DNA of 64,000 bases. Origin: an uncultured Bacteroides sp. GTDB lineage: Bacteria > Bacteroidota > Bacteroidia > Bacteroidales > Bacteroidaceae. The notes beneath the pieces were generated by a model. It made no database searches. It worked only from the letters and a program-made list of their open reading frames with translations, and was not told the origin of the DNA. This document shows positions 1 to 7,691 of the stretch, piece by piece. Position 1 is the stretch's first letter. Every line of letters starts with the position of its first letter. A program made the position numbers and the translations under genes. The stretch covers positions 62,001 to 126,000 of the forward strand of contig CASFPE010000011.1 in the NCBI GenBank assembly GCA_949296575.1, written 5' to 3'.

Positions 1-421
1 CACATTGCTTGCGGGCGACGGGCTGACGGCACCCGTTTTCCAACGGGCCCTGACCTCTTGCTGCGCGGTCATCGTCTCGCTTTTTGGCGGGTATTTCCTT
101 GCGGCATACGGCATCAACCAGCTGGGCATGAAGTTGTTCGGCCAGAAAGACGACGTGCTGCAAGCCCAGCAGTTGGGCGGGTATTCCTTGGTGGTCACTT
201 TCCTGCTGAACATCATCGTGGGATTCTTCCCCGGCTTTTTCATCCTGAGCTGGATTTTGCAGTTCTACACTGTGTATGTCGTGTGGGAAGGCGTCCGCGT
301 GTTGGCCGGGATTGCCGACAACCGGCAGATGTCTTACACCGTCATGGCCTCCGTGCTGCTCATCGCCTGCCCGGCGCTGATTGATTTTGTATTCGGAAAA
401 TTAATGAACTTGTTGAATTAG
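1..421 (+). CDS. Yip1-domain-like integral membrane protein, C-terminal part
   Basis: The reading frame is open to the left edge, so the gene starts outside the window and only about 139 residues are visible. They form four or five strongly hydrophobic segments separated by short polar turns, ending in a helix before the C-terminus. The pattern, including a Gly-rich central helix pair, resembles the Yip1/YIF1 family of small membrane proteins found in Bacteroidetes. No catalytic motif is seen. The stop lies 4 nt before smpB, so the two are probably co-transcribed. The family call rests on fold pattern only; it could be another small multi-pass protein. Confidence 0.6.
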   Translation, partial: TLLAGDGLTAPVFQRALTSCCAVIVSLFGGYFLAAYGINQLGMKLFGQKDDVLQAQQLGGYSLVVTFLLNIIVGFFPGFFILSWILQFYTVYVVWEGVRVLAGIADNRQMSYTVMASVLLIACPALIDFVFGKLMNLLN

Positions 422-425
422 AAGA

Positions 426-878
426 ATGAAACCGGCTCCAGTGAACATCAAGAACAAGCGTGCCACGTTTGATTACGAATTGCTCGACACTTACACCGCA
501 GGCATCGTGCTGACCGGGACGGAGATAAAATCCATCCGGCAAGGGAAAGCCGGCCTGGCCGACACGTATTGCTACTTCATGCGCGGCGAATTGTGGGTGA
601 AAGGGATGCATGTGGCAGAATATTTCTATGGCTCCTACAACAACCACGAATCGCGCCGCGACCGCAAACTGCTGCTGAACCGGAAAGAACTGGCCAAATT
701 GGAACGGGCAACGAAAGAAAGCGGCTTCACCATTGTGCCGGTGCGCCTGTTCATCAACGAAAAAGGGTTGGCAAAATTGGTGATTGCCCTTGCAAAAGGC
801 AAGAAGCAATACGACAAGCGCCAGTCGTTGAAAGAAAAAGACGACCGGCGCGAAATGGACCGCATGTTTAAACGTTAA
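426..878 (+). CDS. smpB: SsrA-binding protein SmpB
   Basis: SmpB binds tmRNA and guides it to ribosomes stalled on broken mRNA, so that the nascent chain is tagged for degradation. The 150-residue product has the family length and shows the expected order: an early NKRA-x-FDYE segment, the [15 protein letters not shown] strand-turn, the FYGSYNNHE region, and a basic C-terminal tail (residues about 128-150, rich in Lys, Arg and Asp) that normally enters the ribosomal A site. It lies 4 nt after the membrane protein gene and 13 nt before metH, suggesting one transcription unit. The start is the first ATG after the upstream stop and fits family starts. Confidence 0.97.
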   Translation: MKPAPVNIKNKRATFDYELLDTYTAGIVLTGTEIKSIRQGKAGLADTYCYFMRGELWVKGMHVAEYFYGSYNNHESRRDRKLLLNRKELAKLERATKESGFTIVPVRLFINEKGLAKLVIALAKGKKQYDKRQSLKEKDDRREMDRMFKR

Positions 879-891
879 AAAGATATACGGG

Positions 892-3636
892 ATGGATTGC
901 GCTTTGATTCGGGAAGCGTCGCGCAGGATTCTTCTGCTCGACGGGGCCATGGGAACGATGATACAGGGCTATCATTTGGAAGAAAAGGATTTCCGGGGCG
1001 AACGTTTCCGGCATTTGCCGGGCGTGCAGAAGGGCAACAACGACTTGCTTTGCCTGACGCGCCCGGATGTCATTGCCGACATACACCGCCGCTACTTGGG
1101 AGCCGGCGCAGACATCATTGAGACGAACACGTTCAATGCCACGAAAGTTTCCTTGGCCGACTACCACGCCGTGGAATGGGCAGCCGAAATCAACCGGGAA
1201 GCAGCCCGGATAGCCCGGCAGATGGCCGACGAGTACACGCGGCGCACGCCGGGAAAGCCCCGTTTCGTGGCAGGCTCCATCGGGCCGACCAACAAGACTT
1301 GCTCTTTGTCGCAGGACGTGAACAACCCGGCCGGCCGGGCGTTGCACTTCGATGAACTGGCCGCTGCCTACATGGAGCAGATGAAAGCCTTGATGGAGGG
1401 CGGCGTGGATGCCTTTCTGGTGGAGACGATTTTCGACACGCTGAACGCCAAGGCAGCCATCTTTGCGGCGCGGCAATGCATGGAGGAGGCGGGGCGCGAA
1501 CTGCCGTTGATGCTCTCCGTCACGGTGTCCGACGTGGCTGGACACACGCTTTCCGGCCAGACACTGGAAGCATTCCTCGCTTCTGTGGCGCATGCCCGCC
1601 CATTCTCCATAGGTTTGAACTGCTCTTTCGGGGCGCGTCAGCTGAAACCTTTCCTGAAAGAACTGGCGCAACGGGTGCCTTGCCTCGTTAGCCTGTATCC
1701 GAATGCCGGTTTGCCGGACAGCATGGGGCAATACAGCCAAACGCCGGAGGAAATGGCCGGGGAGTTGAAGGAATGCATCGACGAGGGGTGGGTGAACATC
1801 ATCGGGGGATGCTGCGGCACCACGGATGCTTACATCGCCCGCTTCGCGTCGTTGGTGGAACATGCTGCGCCCCGTGTTGCGGCCTCACCGGCAAGCCACA
1901 CCGTCCTTTCCGGCTTGGAAGCGTTGGAGGTAACGCCGGAGGTCCGTTTTGTCAACGTGGGCGAACGCTGCAATGTGGCAGGTTCCCGCAAATTCCTCCG
2001 GTTGATAAAGGAAAAAAATTACGAGGAAGCCCTGGCCATTGCCCGCAAGCAGGTAGACGACGGGGCTTTGGCGCTCGACATCAATATGGACGACGGCCTG
2101 TTGGATGCGGAGCAGGAGATGGTGAATTTCCTGAACCTCGTCGCCTCAGAGCCGGACATTGCCCGCGTACCCGTCATGATTGATTCCTCAAAGTGGGAAG
2201 TGATTGAAGCCGGGTTGAAATGCGTGCAGGGGAAACCCATTGTCAATTCCATCTCCTTGAAGGAAGGGGAGGACGAATTTTTGCGCCGGGCGCGGCTCAT
2301 CCAGCGTTACGGCGCGGCGGTTGTTGTGATGGCTTTCGACGAACAAGGGCAAGGCGACACCTTCAGCCGCAAGGTGGAAATCTGCGAAAGAGCCTATCAT
2401 CTGCTGGTGGGCAAGGCAGGTTTCAACCCGCTTGACATTATCTTCGACCCGAACGTGCTGGCCGTAGCGACAGGCATGGAGGAACATGCCGCGTATGCCG
2501 TGGATTTCATTCGGGCAACGCGCTGGATAAAGGCGCATCTTCCGGGGGCGCACGTCAGCGGCGGAGTCAGCAATTTGTCCTTCTCTTTCCGGGGAAACAA
2601 TTATATCCGTGAAGCAATGCACGCCGTGTTCCTGTATCATGCCATCGAGGCAGGCATGGACTTCGGCATTGTCAATCCGGGGACTTCCGTGCTTTACGAC
2701 GATATTCCTGCCGGCGTGCTGGAACGGATGGAGGACGTGGTGCTGAACCGCAGGCCGGATGCCGCCGAACGTTTGGTGGACATGGCCGGCGCCTTGGGCC
2801 GCGAGACGGCTTCTTCAAGCCCGCAGCACGATGCCGCCGCGTGGAGGAAGCAGAGCTTGGAGGAACGCTTGTCCCATGCTTTGGTGAAAGGCGACAGCAG
2901 TTTCCTGGACGAAGACTTGCAGGAAGCGCTTGCGCAATACCATCGGCCGGTGGACATCATCGAAGGCCCTTTGATGGCGGGCATGGACCGCGTGGGCGAT
3001 TTGTTCGGCAGCGGGAAGATGTTCCTCCCGCAGGTCATCAAGGCCGCCCGCACGATGAAGAAAGCGGTTGCCTTCTTGCAGCCTTACATTGAGGAAGGCA
3101 AGGGGCAAGGTTGCCGTTCCGCCGGGAAAATCCTGCTGGCCACCGTGAAGGGCGATGTGCACGACATCGGGAAAAACATCGTTTCCGTGGTACTGTCGTG
3201 CAATCATTACGACATCATCGACTTGGGCGTGATGGTGCCTGCCGGCGAGATTGTCCGGCGCGCCAAGGAAGATGGAGCGGACATCATCGGCTTGAGCGGG
3301 CTGATTACCCCGTCGCTGGAGGAGATGGCGCATGTGGCGTCGGAATTGGAGAAAGCAGGATTGCGGTTGCCTTTGCTCATTGGCGGGGCCACGACATCGC
3401 CATTGCACACGGCCTTGAAGATAGCCCCCGTGTACAGCGGCCCGGTCATTTACGCGCGTGATGCCTCGCAAGTGGCGTTGATAGCAGGAAAACTGATGAA
3501 CCCTTCCTTGAAAGCCGGCTATGTGGACGAAATCAATCGGGAACATGCCCGCCTGCGGGAGGAAGCAGCCTCCCGTGAAAGGCCGAAAGTCTCCTTGGAA
3601 GAAGCCCGCCGCCAGCGTCTCCATTTGGAGTTTTAA
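892..3636 (+). CDS. metH: Cobalamin-dependent methionine synthase lacking the activation domain
   Basis: Transfers a methyl group from methyltetrahydrofolate via cobalamin to homocysteine, yielding methionine. The 914 residues cover the homocysteine-binding barrel (about 1-320, zinc ligands Cys244, Cys307 and Cys308), the pterin-binding barrel (about 350-610), the four-helix cap (about 650-740) and the cobalamin domain with DVHDIGKN, whose His757 is the lower cobalt ligand. The protein stops in the linker after the cobalamin domain. The C-terminal S-adenosylmethionine-binding reactivation domain of the roughly 1,230-residue E. coli enzyme is absent, and no continuation is readable in the 120 nt after the stop. 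Split systems with a separate reactivation protein are known, so this is probably native architecture. Confidence 0.96.
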   Translation: MDCALIREASRRILLLDGAMGTMIQGYHLEEKDFRGERFRHLPGVQKGNNDLLCLTRPDVIADIHRRYLGAGADIIETNTFNATKVSLADYHAVEWAAEINREAARIARQMADEYTRRTPGKPRFVAGSIGPTNKTCSLSQDVNNPAGRALHFDELAAAYMEQMKALMEGGVDAFLVETIFDTLNAKAAIFAARQCMEEAGRELPLMLSVTVSDVAGHTLSGQTLEAFLASVAHARPFSIGLNCSFGARQLKPFLKELAQRVPCLVSLYPNAGLPDSMGQYSQTPEEMAGELKECIDEGWVNIIGGCCGTTDAYIARFASLVEHAAPRVAASPASHTVLSGLEALEVTPEVRFVNVGERCNVAGSRKFLRLIKEKNYEEALAIARKQVDDGALALDINMDDGLLDAEQEMVNFLNLVASEPDIARVPVMIDSSKWEVIEAGLKCVQGKPIVNSISLKEGEDEFLRRARLIQRYGAAVVVMAFDEQGQGDTFSRKVEICERAYHLLVGKAGFNPLDIIFDPNVLAVATGMEEHAAYAVDFIRATRWIKAHLPGAHVSGGVSNLSFSFRGNNYIREAMHAVFLYHAIEAGMDFGIVNPGTSVLYDDIPAGVLERMEDVVLNRRPDAAERLVDMAGALGRETASSSPQHDAAAWRKQSLEERLSHALVKGDSSFLDEDLQEALAQYHRPVDIIEGPLMAGMDRVGDLFGSGKMFLPQVIKAARTMKKAVAFLQPYIEEGKGQGCRSAGKILLATVKGDVHDIGKNIVSVVLSCNHYDIIDLGVMVPAGEIVRRAKEDGADIIGLSGLITPSLEEMAHVASELEKAGLRLPLLIGGATTSPLHTALKIAPVYSGPVIYARDASQVALIAGKLMNPSLKAGYVDEINREHARLREEAASRERPKVSLEEARRQRLHLEF

Positions 3637-3756
3637 GCGGAAGATCCAGCTCTTTTCCTTTTTTGTGAAGTGGAAACTTCGCATTCTCTTTTTATGTTTT
3701 TCGGCATAAAGCGGGTATTTCTTCTTGAAATGTAGTTAACTTTATTTTCTTTTTTG

Positions 3757-3764
3757 TAGTTTTG
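3757..3764 (+). promoter_or_regulatory. Bacteroidetes-type -7 promoter element before the E1/E2/JAB-radical SAM cluster
   Basis: TAGTTTTG matches the TAnnTTTG consensus of the Bacteroidetes primary sigma factor. It sits about 150 nt before the chosen start of the JAB gene. That leaves a long leader, in which I see only a weak inverted repeat around an AAGTT/AACTT pair. It is the only consensus element I noticed ahead of the plus-strand cluster, so it may drive the whole operon. No clear -33 TTTG lies at the usual distance. Confidence 0.55.
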
Positions 3765-3916
3765 CATTAGAGCGTAAATGCATACAATTTACTAAAAGTT
3801 CGAGAAACTTGCAAAACTATGATATGAATAATGGCATTTCCCGCAGATAAAATAAAGATTATTGCGGACTTATGGCAAAACGGCAATCATAGGTGCATGG
3901 GATAAGGATAGAAACA

Positions 3917-4840
3917 ATGTCGGATGCCGGTATGACGAACACAGGGAAAATCATCACCTACCAGAGTGAATTGGATTATCTTTCCAAGTGCATTTTGGAA
4001 TCGCCACGCAGGGAAACAGGCGGGAACTTGTTCGGGCTGTGGACACCTTTTGGCATCCCGTTCATTCATTATGTGGTAGGGCCTGGCCCGAAAGCGGTGC
4101 ATGAACCAACGCATTTCAGGCAGGATTTCGCATTCTTGGATAAAAATGCGGACTATCTGGTGAAGGAGCATGCCTTGCATCATATTGGCTCGTGGCATTC
4201 GCATCATTCGTTGGGCTTGGCCGAACCCAGCAGCGGTGATACTGATTCCACGTTGTCCGGCATGAAAGAATGCCATCTTCCGAGTTTCATTTTGCTGATA
4301 GGCAATTACCGTCATGGGAAATCCACGGTCAATGCTTTCCGCTATGATAGTAAAGGATATTATGTGAAATTGAAGTGGGTTGTGCTGGATGGCGACAGCC
4401 CGCTCCGCAAGACATACGACAACATGCATGGCGATTTGGTGTATGAGCCGTCGGGCGAGCCCTGCATGATGCCGCTCGATGCCTGCAAGTTGGCAGACGA
4501 TGGACAGCCGGGCCGGCAGGAACGGCCTGTGTTTGCGCCTGGCTATTGGCTGTCTGTTGCGGAGAACCGGAAGGAATTTGCCGCTATTGTCAAGTTCCTG
4601 AAAGCAGAGTTTGATGCCGTTTCCATCTTCCAGGTTGATGATGCTACGGTGGAAGTGCGCATCATGGATTCAATGGTTCCTTACAAATTCGTTTTCGGCG
4701 CGGCTTTCCCGAAGGAGGCGCCCAAACTTTTGGCCCTCAAAAGCAAGAAACCCCAATGCAGCTTTGTCCCGGAATGGACGACAGAAGGGATGAGCCTGTC
4801 AGAAGCATTTATTCATTACTTTAAATCCATCAGGCTATGA
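3917..4840 (+). CDS. JAB/JAMM-domain peptidase fused to an E2-like (UBC-fold) domain
   Basis: JAB (JAMM) metalloproteases remove or process ubiquitin-like tags. Residues about 10-135 show the signature: Glu33 in RRETGG, then WHSHHS with His94 and His96, followed by a Ser-Ser-Gly-Asp stretch supplying the third zinc ligand (Asp108 or Asp110). Residues about 200-307 look like a degenerate ubiquitin-conjugating fold, with a strand followed by FPKEAPKLLAL and a final helix. I see no convincing catalytic Cys there. The ATG at 3917 is preferred over a GTG at 3893 because AAGGA lies 8 nt upstream. The stop overlaps the next start in an ATGA arrangement, indicating translational coupling. Substrate unknown. 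Confidence 0.8.
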   Translation: MSDAGMTNTGKIITYQSELDYLSKCILESPRRETGGNLFGLWTPFGIPFIHYVVGPGPKAVHEPTHFRQDFAFLDKNADYLVKEHALHHIGSWHSHHSLGLAEPSSGDTDSTLSGMKECHLPSFILLIGNYRHGKSTVNAFRYDSKGYYVKLKWVVLDGDSPLRKTYDNMHGDLVYEPSGEPCMMPLDACKLADDGQPGRQERPVFAPGYWLSVAENRKEFAAIVKFLKAEFDAVSIFQVDDATVEVRIMDSMVPYKFVFGAAFPKEAPKLLALKSKKPQCSFVPEWTTEGMSLSEAFIHYFKSIRL

Positions 4841-5259
4841 TGACAGAAGAACGATTAAAAGACGAATTTTACTTGCTTTCGCAAGCATTTTCAGTCAAGC
4901 AGTTCAAGTTGACGAGCAATACGTTGACCATTGCGCTTCAAACCAATTCCAAAAAGATTTATACCGTGAGGATAGACTTGGCCAATCATCCGTATGAAGT
5001 GCCTAAGGTGTTCATCACAAACCCGAAACCTTTGTTGGACCGTTCCGGGAATCCGATGTTGGATGCAAGCCATCCCATGCACACTTTGGGCGGCGAAAAC
5101 GGATGCACGCGCATTTGCCATTATGGGGCATCCCAATGGCATCCGGGCGTTTACCTTTATCAAGTGGTTGTCAAGGTCAGGGTGTGGCTTGAGGTCTATG
5201 AGAATCATTTGAAGACCGGTTATCCGCTTGATAAATATTTGACGACGGCAGCGGGATGA
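4837..5259 (+). CDS. Prokaryotic E2-like (UBC-fold) protein
   Basis: E2 proteins accept an activated ubiquitin-like tag on a Cys and pass it to a target. The 140-residue product shows the prokaryotic E2 layout. A strand pair and HPYEVPKVFI (about 51-60) correspond to the E2 proline-rich segment. GCTRICHYG follows, with Cys94 the best candidate active-site residue (Cys90 is an alternative), then Trp101 and a long C-terminal helix carrying RVWLEVYENHL. Start and stop of neighbouring genes overlap by 4 nt, so JAB and E2 are coupled. Together with the E1 gene downstream this makes a full activation-conjugation-removal set. Assignment is by motif order, not alignment. Confidence 0.75.
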   Translation: MMTEERLKDEFYLLSQAFSVKQFKLTSNTLTIALQTNSKKIYTVRIDLANHPYEVPKVFITNPKPLLDRSGNPMLDASHPMHTLGGENGCTRICHYGASQWHPGVYLYQVVVKVRVWLEVYENHLKTGYPLDKYLTTAAG

Positions 5260-5297
5260 ATGCCTTTGAGATTGTTGAACATTAAAAATATATTTCG

Positions 5298-5501
5298 ATG
5301 AGCTTCTTCAAGAAAAATCAATCAGATGACTGCACGGATGTGAGCCAAGTCATCAAAGACCAGCATGATGGCAATCGCGGTGTTGAATTAGTCATGAATG
5401 ATGACGGGGAATTGGTGGCTGTCCCGGCTTCCCAAGTTGATAAAGTGGACGGCATCAAGGCCACTGAAATCGCAAAGAAAGACTATTATTCATTATTGTA
5501 A
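5298..5501 (+). CDS. 67-residue acidic small protein between E2 and E1 genes
   Basis: Short, strongly acidic protein with an N-terminal Lys-Lys and central residues VELVMNDDGELVAVP that would form two beta strands, ending in DYYSLL. It lies 38 nt after the E2 gene and 12 nt before the E1 gene, the position where ubiquitin-like modifiers or system-specific adaptors are often encoded (for example the small C component of PRTRC cassettes). However, it lacks a C-terminal Gly-Gly and seems short for a full beta-grasp fold. It could be a modifier with an unusual tail, an adaptor, or a substrate. I do not recognise the family. Confidence 0.65.
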   Translation: MSFFKKNQSDDCTDVSQVIKDQHDGNRGVELVMNDDGELVAVPASQVDKVDGIKATEIAKKDYYSLL

Positions 5502-5513
5502 ACATGCCTTGAC

Positions 5514-6749
5514 ATGGAAAGCCTGCTCTACCTTTACCAATACCAGATACAGAAGTTCGTCAATTCTTCTGCCGGTTCCCAATTGGGGGTTGCCTATGAA
5601 TGGAAAGGAGAAGACGTGTACCATGCTTATTTGGAATATCCGCAAATAGCCCCCTCCGGCTATGCAGTGGCTTGCCTGTTCTTGAAGGCAGCCTGCAAGG
5701 CAGACTTTGAGAATGCCGAATGCTTTGCGGAAAACCTGATGAACCAAGACGCGTCCATGGCGCGGTTAGGCATGGTGGTTGTCTTTTGCATGGAGAACGG
5801 GCGGCTGCTGAAGCGCGCATTTGTACCGAATGATTCAGCCTGTTGCGTCCGGATTGAATATGTGCCTGACAAGAGCAACCTTTATACGCGCAGCAAAGGC
5901 CTGATTGAAGTTGGGGCGTTGGAAAAGAGACATGTGCTGATTGTGGGGTTGGGCAGCGGAGGTGCAACGATAGCCGTGGAACTGGCCAAGGCAGGAGTCG
6001 GCAATTTTGCGTTAGTGGACTTCGACCGTTTGGAGTTGCATAACATTGCCCGTCATATTGCCGGAGTCAATGAATTGGGACGATTGAAAACAAACATTGT
6101 CCGTGATGCCATCTTGGGCAAGAATCCTTATGCCAATATCAGCACGCATCCTGTTGACATCATGAAGGATATTCCTTTGATAGAACAACTTGTGTCGGGA
6201 ACAGATTTGGTGATAGCAGCTACAGACAGCCTTCCCAGCAGATATCTGTTGAACTCTTTGATTATAAAACATAAGAAAACGGGATTGTTCGGGCGGGCTG
6301 TCACCCGTGCCGAAGGCGGAGATGTGTTGAGGGTGCGTCCCGGAGGGCCTTGTTATGCTTGCTTGAAGGGAAGCCAGTGGTACACGCAAGAGGAAGAAAT
6401 CACAGATTTGCGCAGGGCGCGGGAAACAGGTGTGATTCCTGCTTACACTTCAGAAGAAGATGCGGATGCCATGGTGCAAGTCGGTTTGTCTACCGACATC
6501 GCTCCTATCAACACGATGGTCGTCAAATTGGCCATTCAGGAATTGTCGAGAGGAACGGAATGCCTGATCACGACATTGGACAAGGAATTGGATTATGATT
6601 TCTACATGTGGGCCAACCGCCGTGAATTGCATTTTGCCAATTGGGCGCCGTTCAATCATAATCCGGGGCGGAAAAAGCCGACCATATTGCAGTGGTATGG
6701 CGTGAAATTCCCAAAGAGTTGCGATTGCCACGAATGCAGGAATTATTGA
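5514..6749 (+). CDS. E1-like ThiF/MoeB-family adenylating enzyme
   Basis: E1-like enzymes use ATP to adenylate the C-terminus of a ubiquitin-like protein or, in MccB of microcin C7, of a peptide. Residues about 1-130 form an unrecognised N-terminal domain. From about 138 the nucleotide-binding fold is clear: VGLGSGG (145-150), VDFDRLELHNIARH with the catalytic Asp/Arg/Asn set, LGRLKT, and AATDS with Asp238. Two Cys pairs (Cys280/Cys283 in GPCYAC and Cys405/Cys408 near the C-terminus) fit the zinc site of ThiF-type E1s. No obvious transthiolation Cys is seen. The gene sits 12 nt after the 67-residue protein and 14 nt before the membrane SH3 gene. Confidence 0.88.
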   Translation: MESLLYLYQYQIQKFVNSSAGSQLGVAYEWKGEDVYHAYLEYPQIAPSGYAVACLFLKAACKADFENAECFAENLMNQDASMARLGMVVVFCMENGRLLKRAFVPNDSACCVRIEYVPDKSNLYTRSKGLIEVGALEKRHVLIVGLGSGGATIAVELAKAGVGNFALVDFDRLELHNIARHIAGVNELGRLKTNIVRDAILGKNPYANISTHPVDIMKDIPLIEQLVSGTDLVIAATDSLPSRYLLNSLIIKHKKTGLFGRAVTRAEGGDVLRVRPGGPCYACLKGSQWYTQEEEITDLRRARETGVIPAYTSEEDADAMVQVGLSTDIAPINTMVVKLAIQELSRGTECLITTLDKELDYDFYMWANRRELHFANWAPFNHNPGRKKPTILQWYGVKFPKSCDCHECRNY

Positions 6750-6763
6750 CAAATACTACGGTT

Positions 6764-7468
6764 ATGGCTAAGATGATAAGATTGCCGAGCGGCATCAGCA
6801 TTGACATGGAGCAAGGGGAGATACGGACTCCTCTTGGCCCCGGCCCTATTCCCATCAGCCATAACACAGGAACTCACGTTTATCGGAGAACGGTTTGGAA
6901 CCGCTTTGACAGCTTTATCGGCAATATAGGAAACTGGTTTGCAGATTATTCGGAAAGAATCACGAGCATCCTTTCCATTGTGCTGTTGGCAGGCATGGGC
7001 ATATCTTTCCTTATATGGCTGATATCGTTGGGCTTGTTTTGGGGAATTGTGGCAGGCATCCTTTTAGGGGGAATCGTCTATTATGCCGCCATGATTGTGG
7101 TCGGCATCTTTACATGGATAAGCAATATTCTTCTTGGGATTATCCGTTACATATTTTATTCCGGCACAACTTTCCTGATTGCATTGGCAGTCGTGGGAAT
7201 ATTTGCCGGCGTGAGTGTCTTGCCTGAGCGTCCATGGTCTGTGGAAACGGAAACGGCTGCGCCTCAAACTACATTGTATTATTGCACGGCAAGGTCTTCC
7301 CTGAATGTACGTTCTGCGCCTGACCTTAACGCAGAGGTGGTAGGAAGTTTGAAATTCGGTGATGCTGTGGAGGTGTATGGCATGGCCAATGGATTTGCCA
7401 AGATTAAGTACAATGGCGCGGAGGCATACGCAAGTGCGGATTATTTGAAGAAAAAGGAAGAAAGATAA
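6764..7468 (+). CDS. Membrane protein with C-terminal bacterial SH3 domain
   Basis: The ATG at 6764 is chosen because an upstream ATG at 6692 would overlap the E1 gene by 58 nt. The 234-residue product begins with a soluble stretch containing PLGPGPIPISHNTG. It then has a run of hydrophobic segments between about 65 and 155 (probably three or four helices, with an ILLGGIVYYAAMIVVGIF core). A bacterial SH3 (SH3b) domain follows from about 170 to 230, recognised by ARSSLNVRSAPDLNAEVVG and the closing ADYLKKK. SH3b domains usually bind cell-wall or peptide ligands. Its place just upstream of the Cys-rich peptide gene suggests a role in export, anchoring or display of the product. Function not known. 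Confidence 0.7.
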   Translation: MAKMIRLPSGISIDMEQGEIRTPLGPGPIPISHNTGTHVYRRTVWNRFDSFIGNIGNWFADYSERITSILSIVLLAGMGISFLIWLISLGLFWGIVAGILLGGIVYYAAMIVVGIFTWISNILLGIIRYIFYSGTTFLIALAVVGIFAGVSVLPERPWSVETETAAPQTTLYYCTARSSLNVRSAPDLNAEVVGSLKFGDAVEVYGMANGFAKIKYNGAEAYASADYLKKKEER

Positions 7469-7525
7469 AAGGCGGATTCCGAAAAGCCCTAACAGAGTAG
7501 GAACTAATGTTAAAGTGAAATTGCT

Positions 7526-7615
7526 ATGTTGACAAAAGTTTTCAAAGTAAAAGACACTAACACGAACGCATATGGTTGCTGTGACCAATGCGGCGGTTGC
7601 CAATGCAACAACTAA
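7526..7615 (+). CDS. 29-residue Cys-rich peptide, candidate RiPP precursor
   Basis: A very short gene in a 223-nt gap. The product has a basic, mixed N-terminal half (MLTKVFKVKDTNTN), suitable as a leader, and a C-terminal half AYGCCDQCGGCQCNN with five cysteines (18, 19, 22, 25, 27), five Gly/Asn residues and a terminal Asn-Asn. Short Cys-rich cores next to radical SAM/SPASM enzymes are typical of RiPP precursors. A strong stem-loop with a T-run follows 7 nt after the stop, as commonly seen after precursor genes. The terminal Asn is notable because MccB, an E1 relative, adenylates a C-terminal Asn. Coding status is inferred from composition and position; no Shine-Dalgarno is visible. Confidence 0.7.
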   Translation: MLTKVFKVKDTNTNAYGCCDQCGGCQCNN

Positions 7616-7622
7616 TCTGATG

Positions 7623-7672
7623 GAGGGGGTATCTGCGTTTTAAGGCGCGGATACTTCCCCCTCTTTGTTTTC
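7623..7672 (+). terminator. Stem-loop after the Cys-rich peptide gene (attenuator or partial terminator)
   Basis: The arms GAGGGGGTATCTGCG and CGCGGATACTTCCCCCTC pair almost completely around a short TTTTAAGG loop and are followed by TTTGTTTTC. Placed between the 29-residue peptide gene and the downstream enzyme genes, it would favour short, abundant peptide transcripts and let a fraction of polymerases read through. Confidence 0.75.
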
Positions 7673-7691
7673 ACTTTAAAAATTTGGAGGA

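Noticed and set aside
3637..3756. Frameshift removing the MetH activation domain
   Set aside because: All three frames downstream of the stop were read by eye for about 120 nt and none resembles the domain; the next gene has its own promoter.
3917..6749. Assignment of the E1/E2/JAB genes to a PRTRC cassette
   Set aside because: The ParB-related gene and other PRTRC components are not present, and gene content downstream is a peptide pathway.
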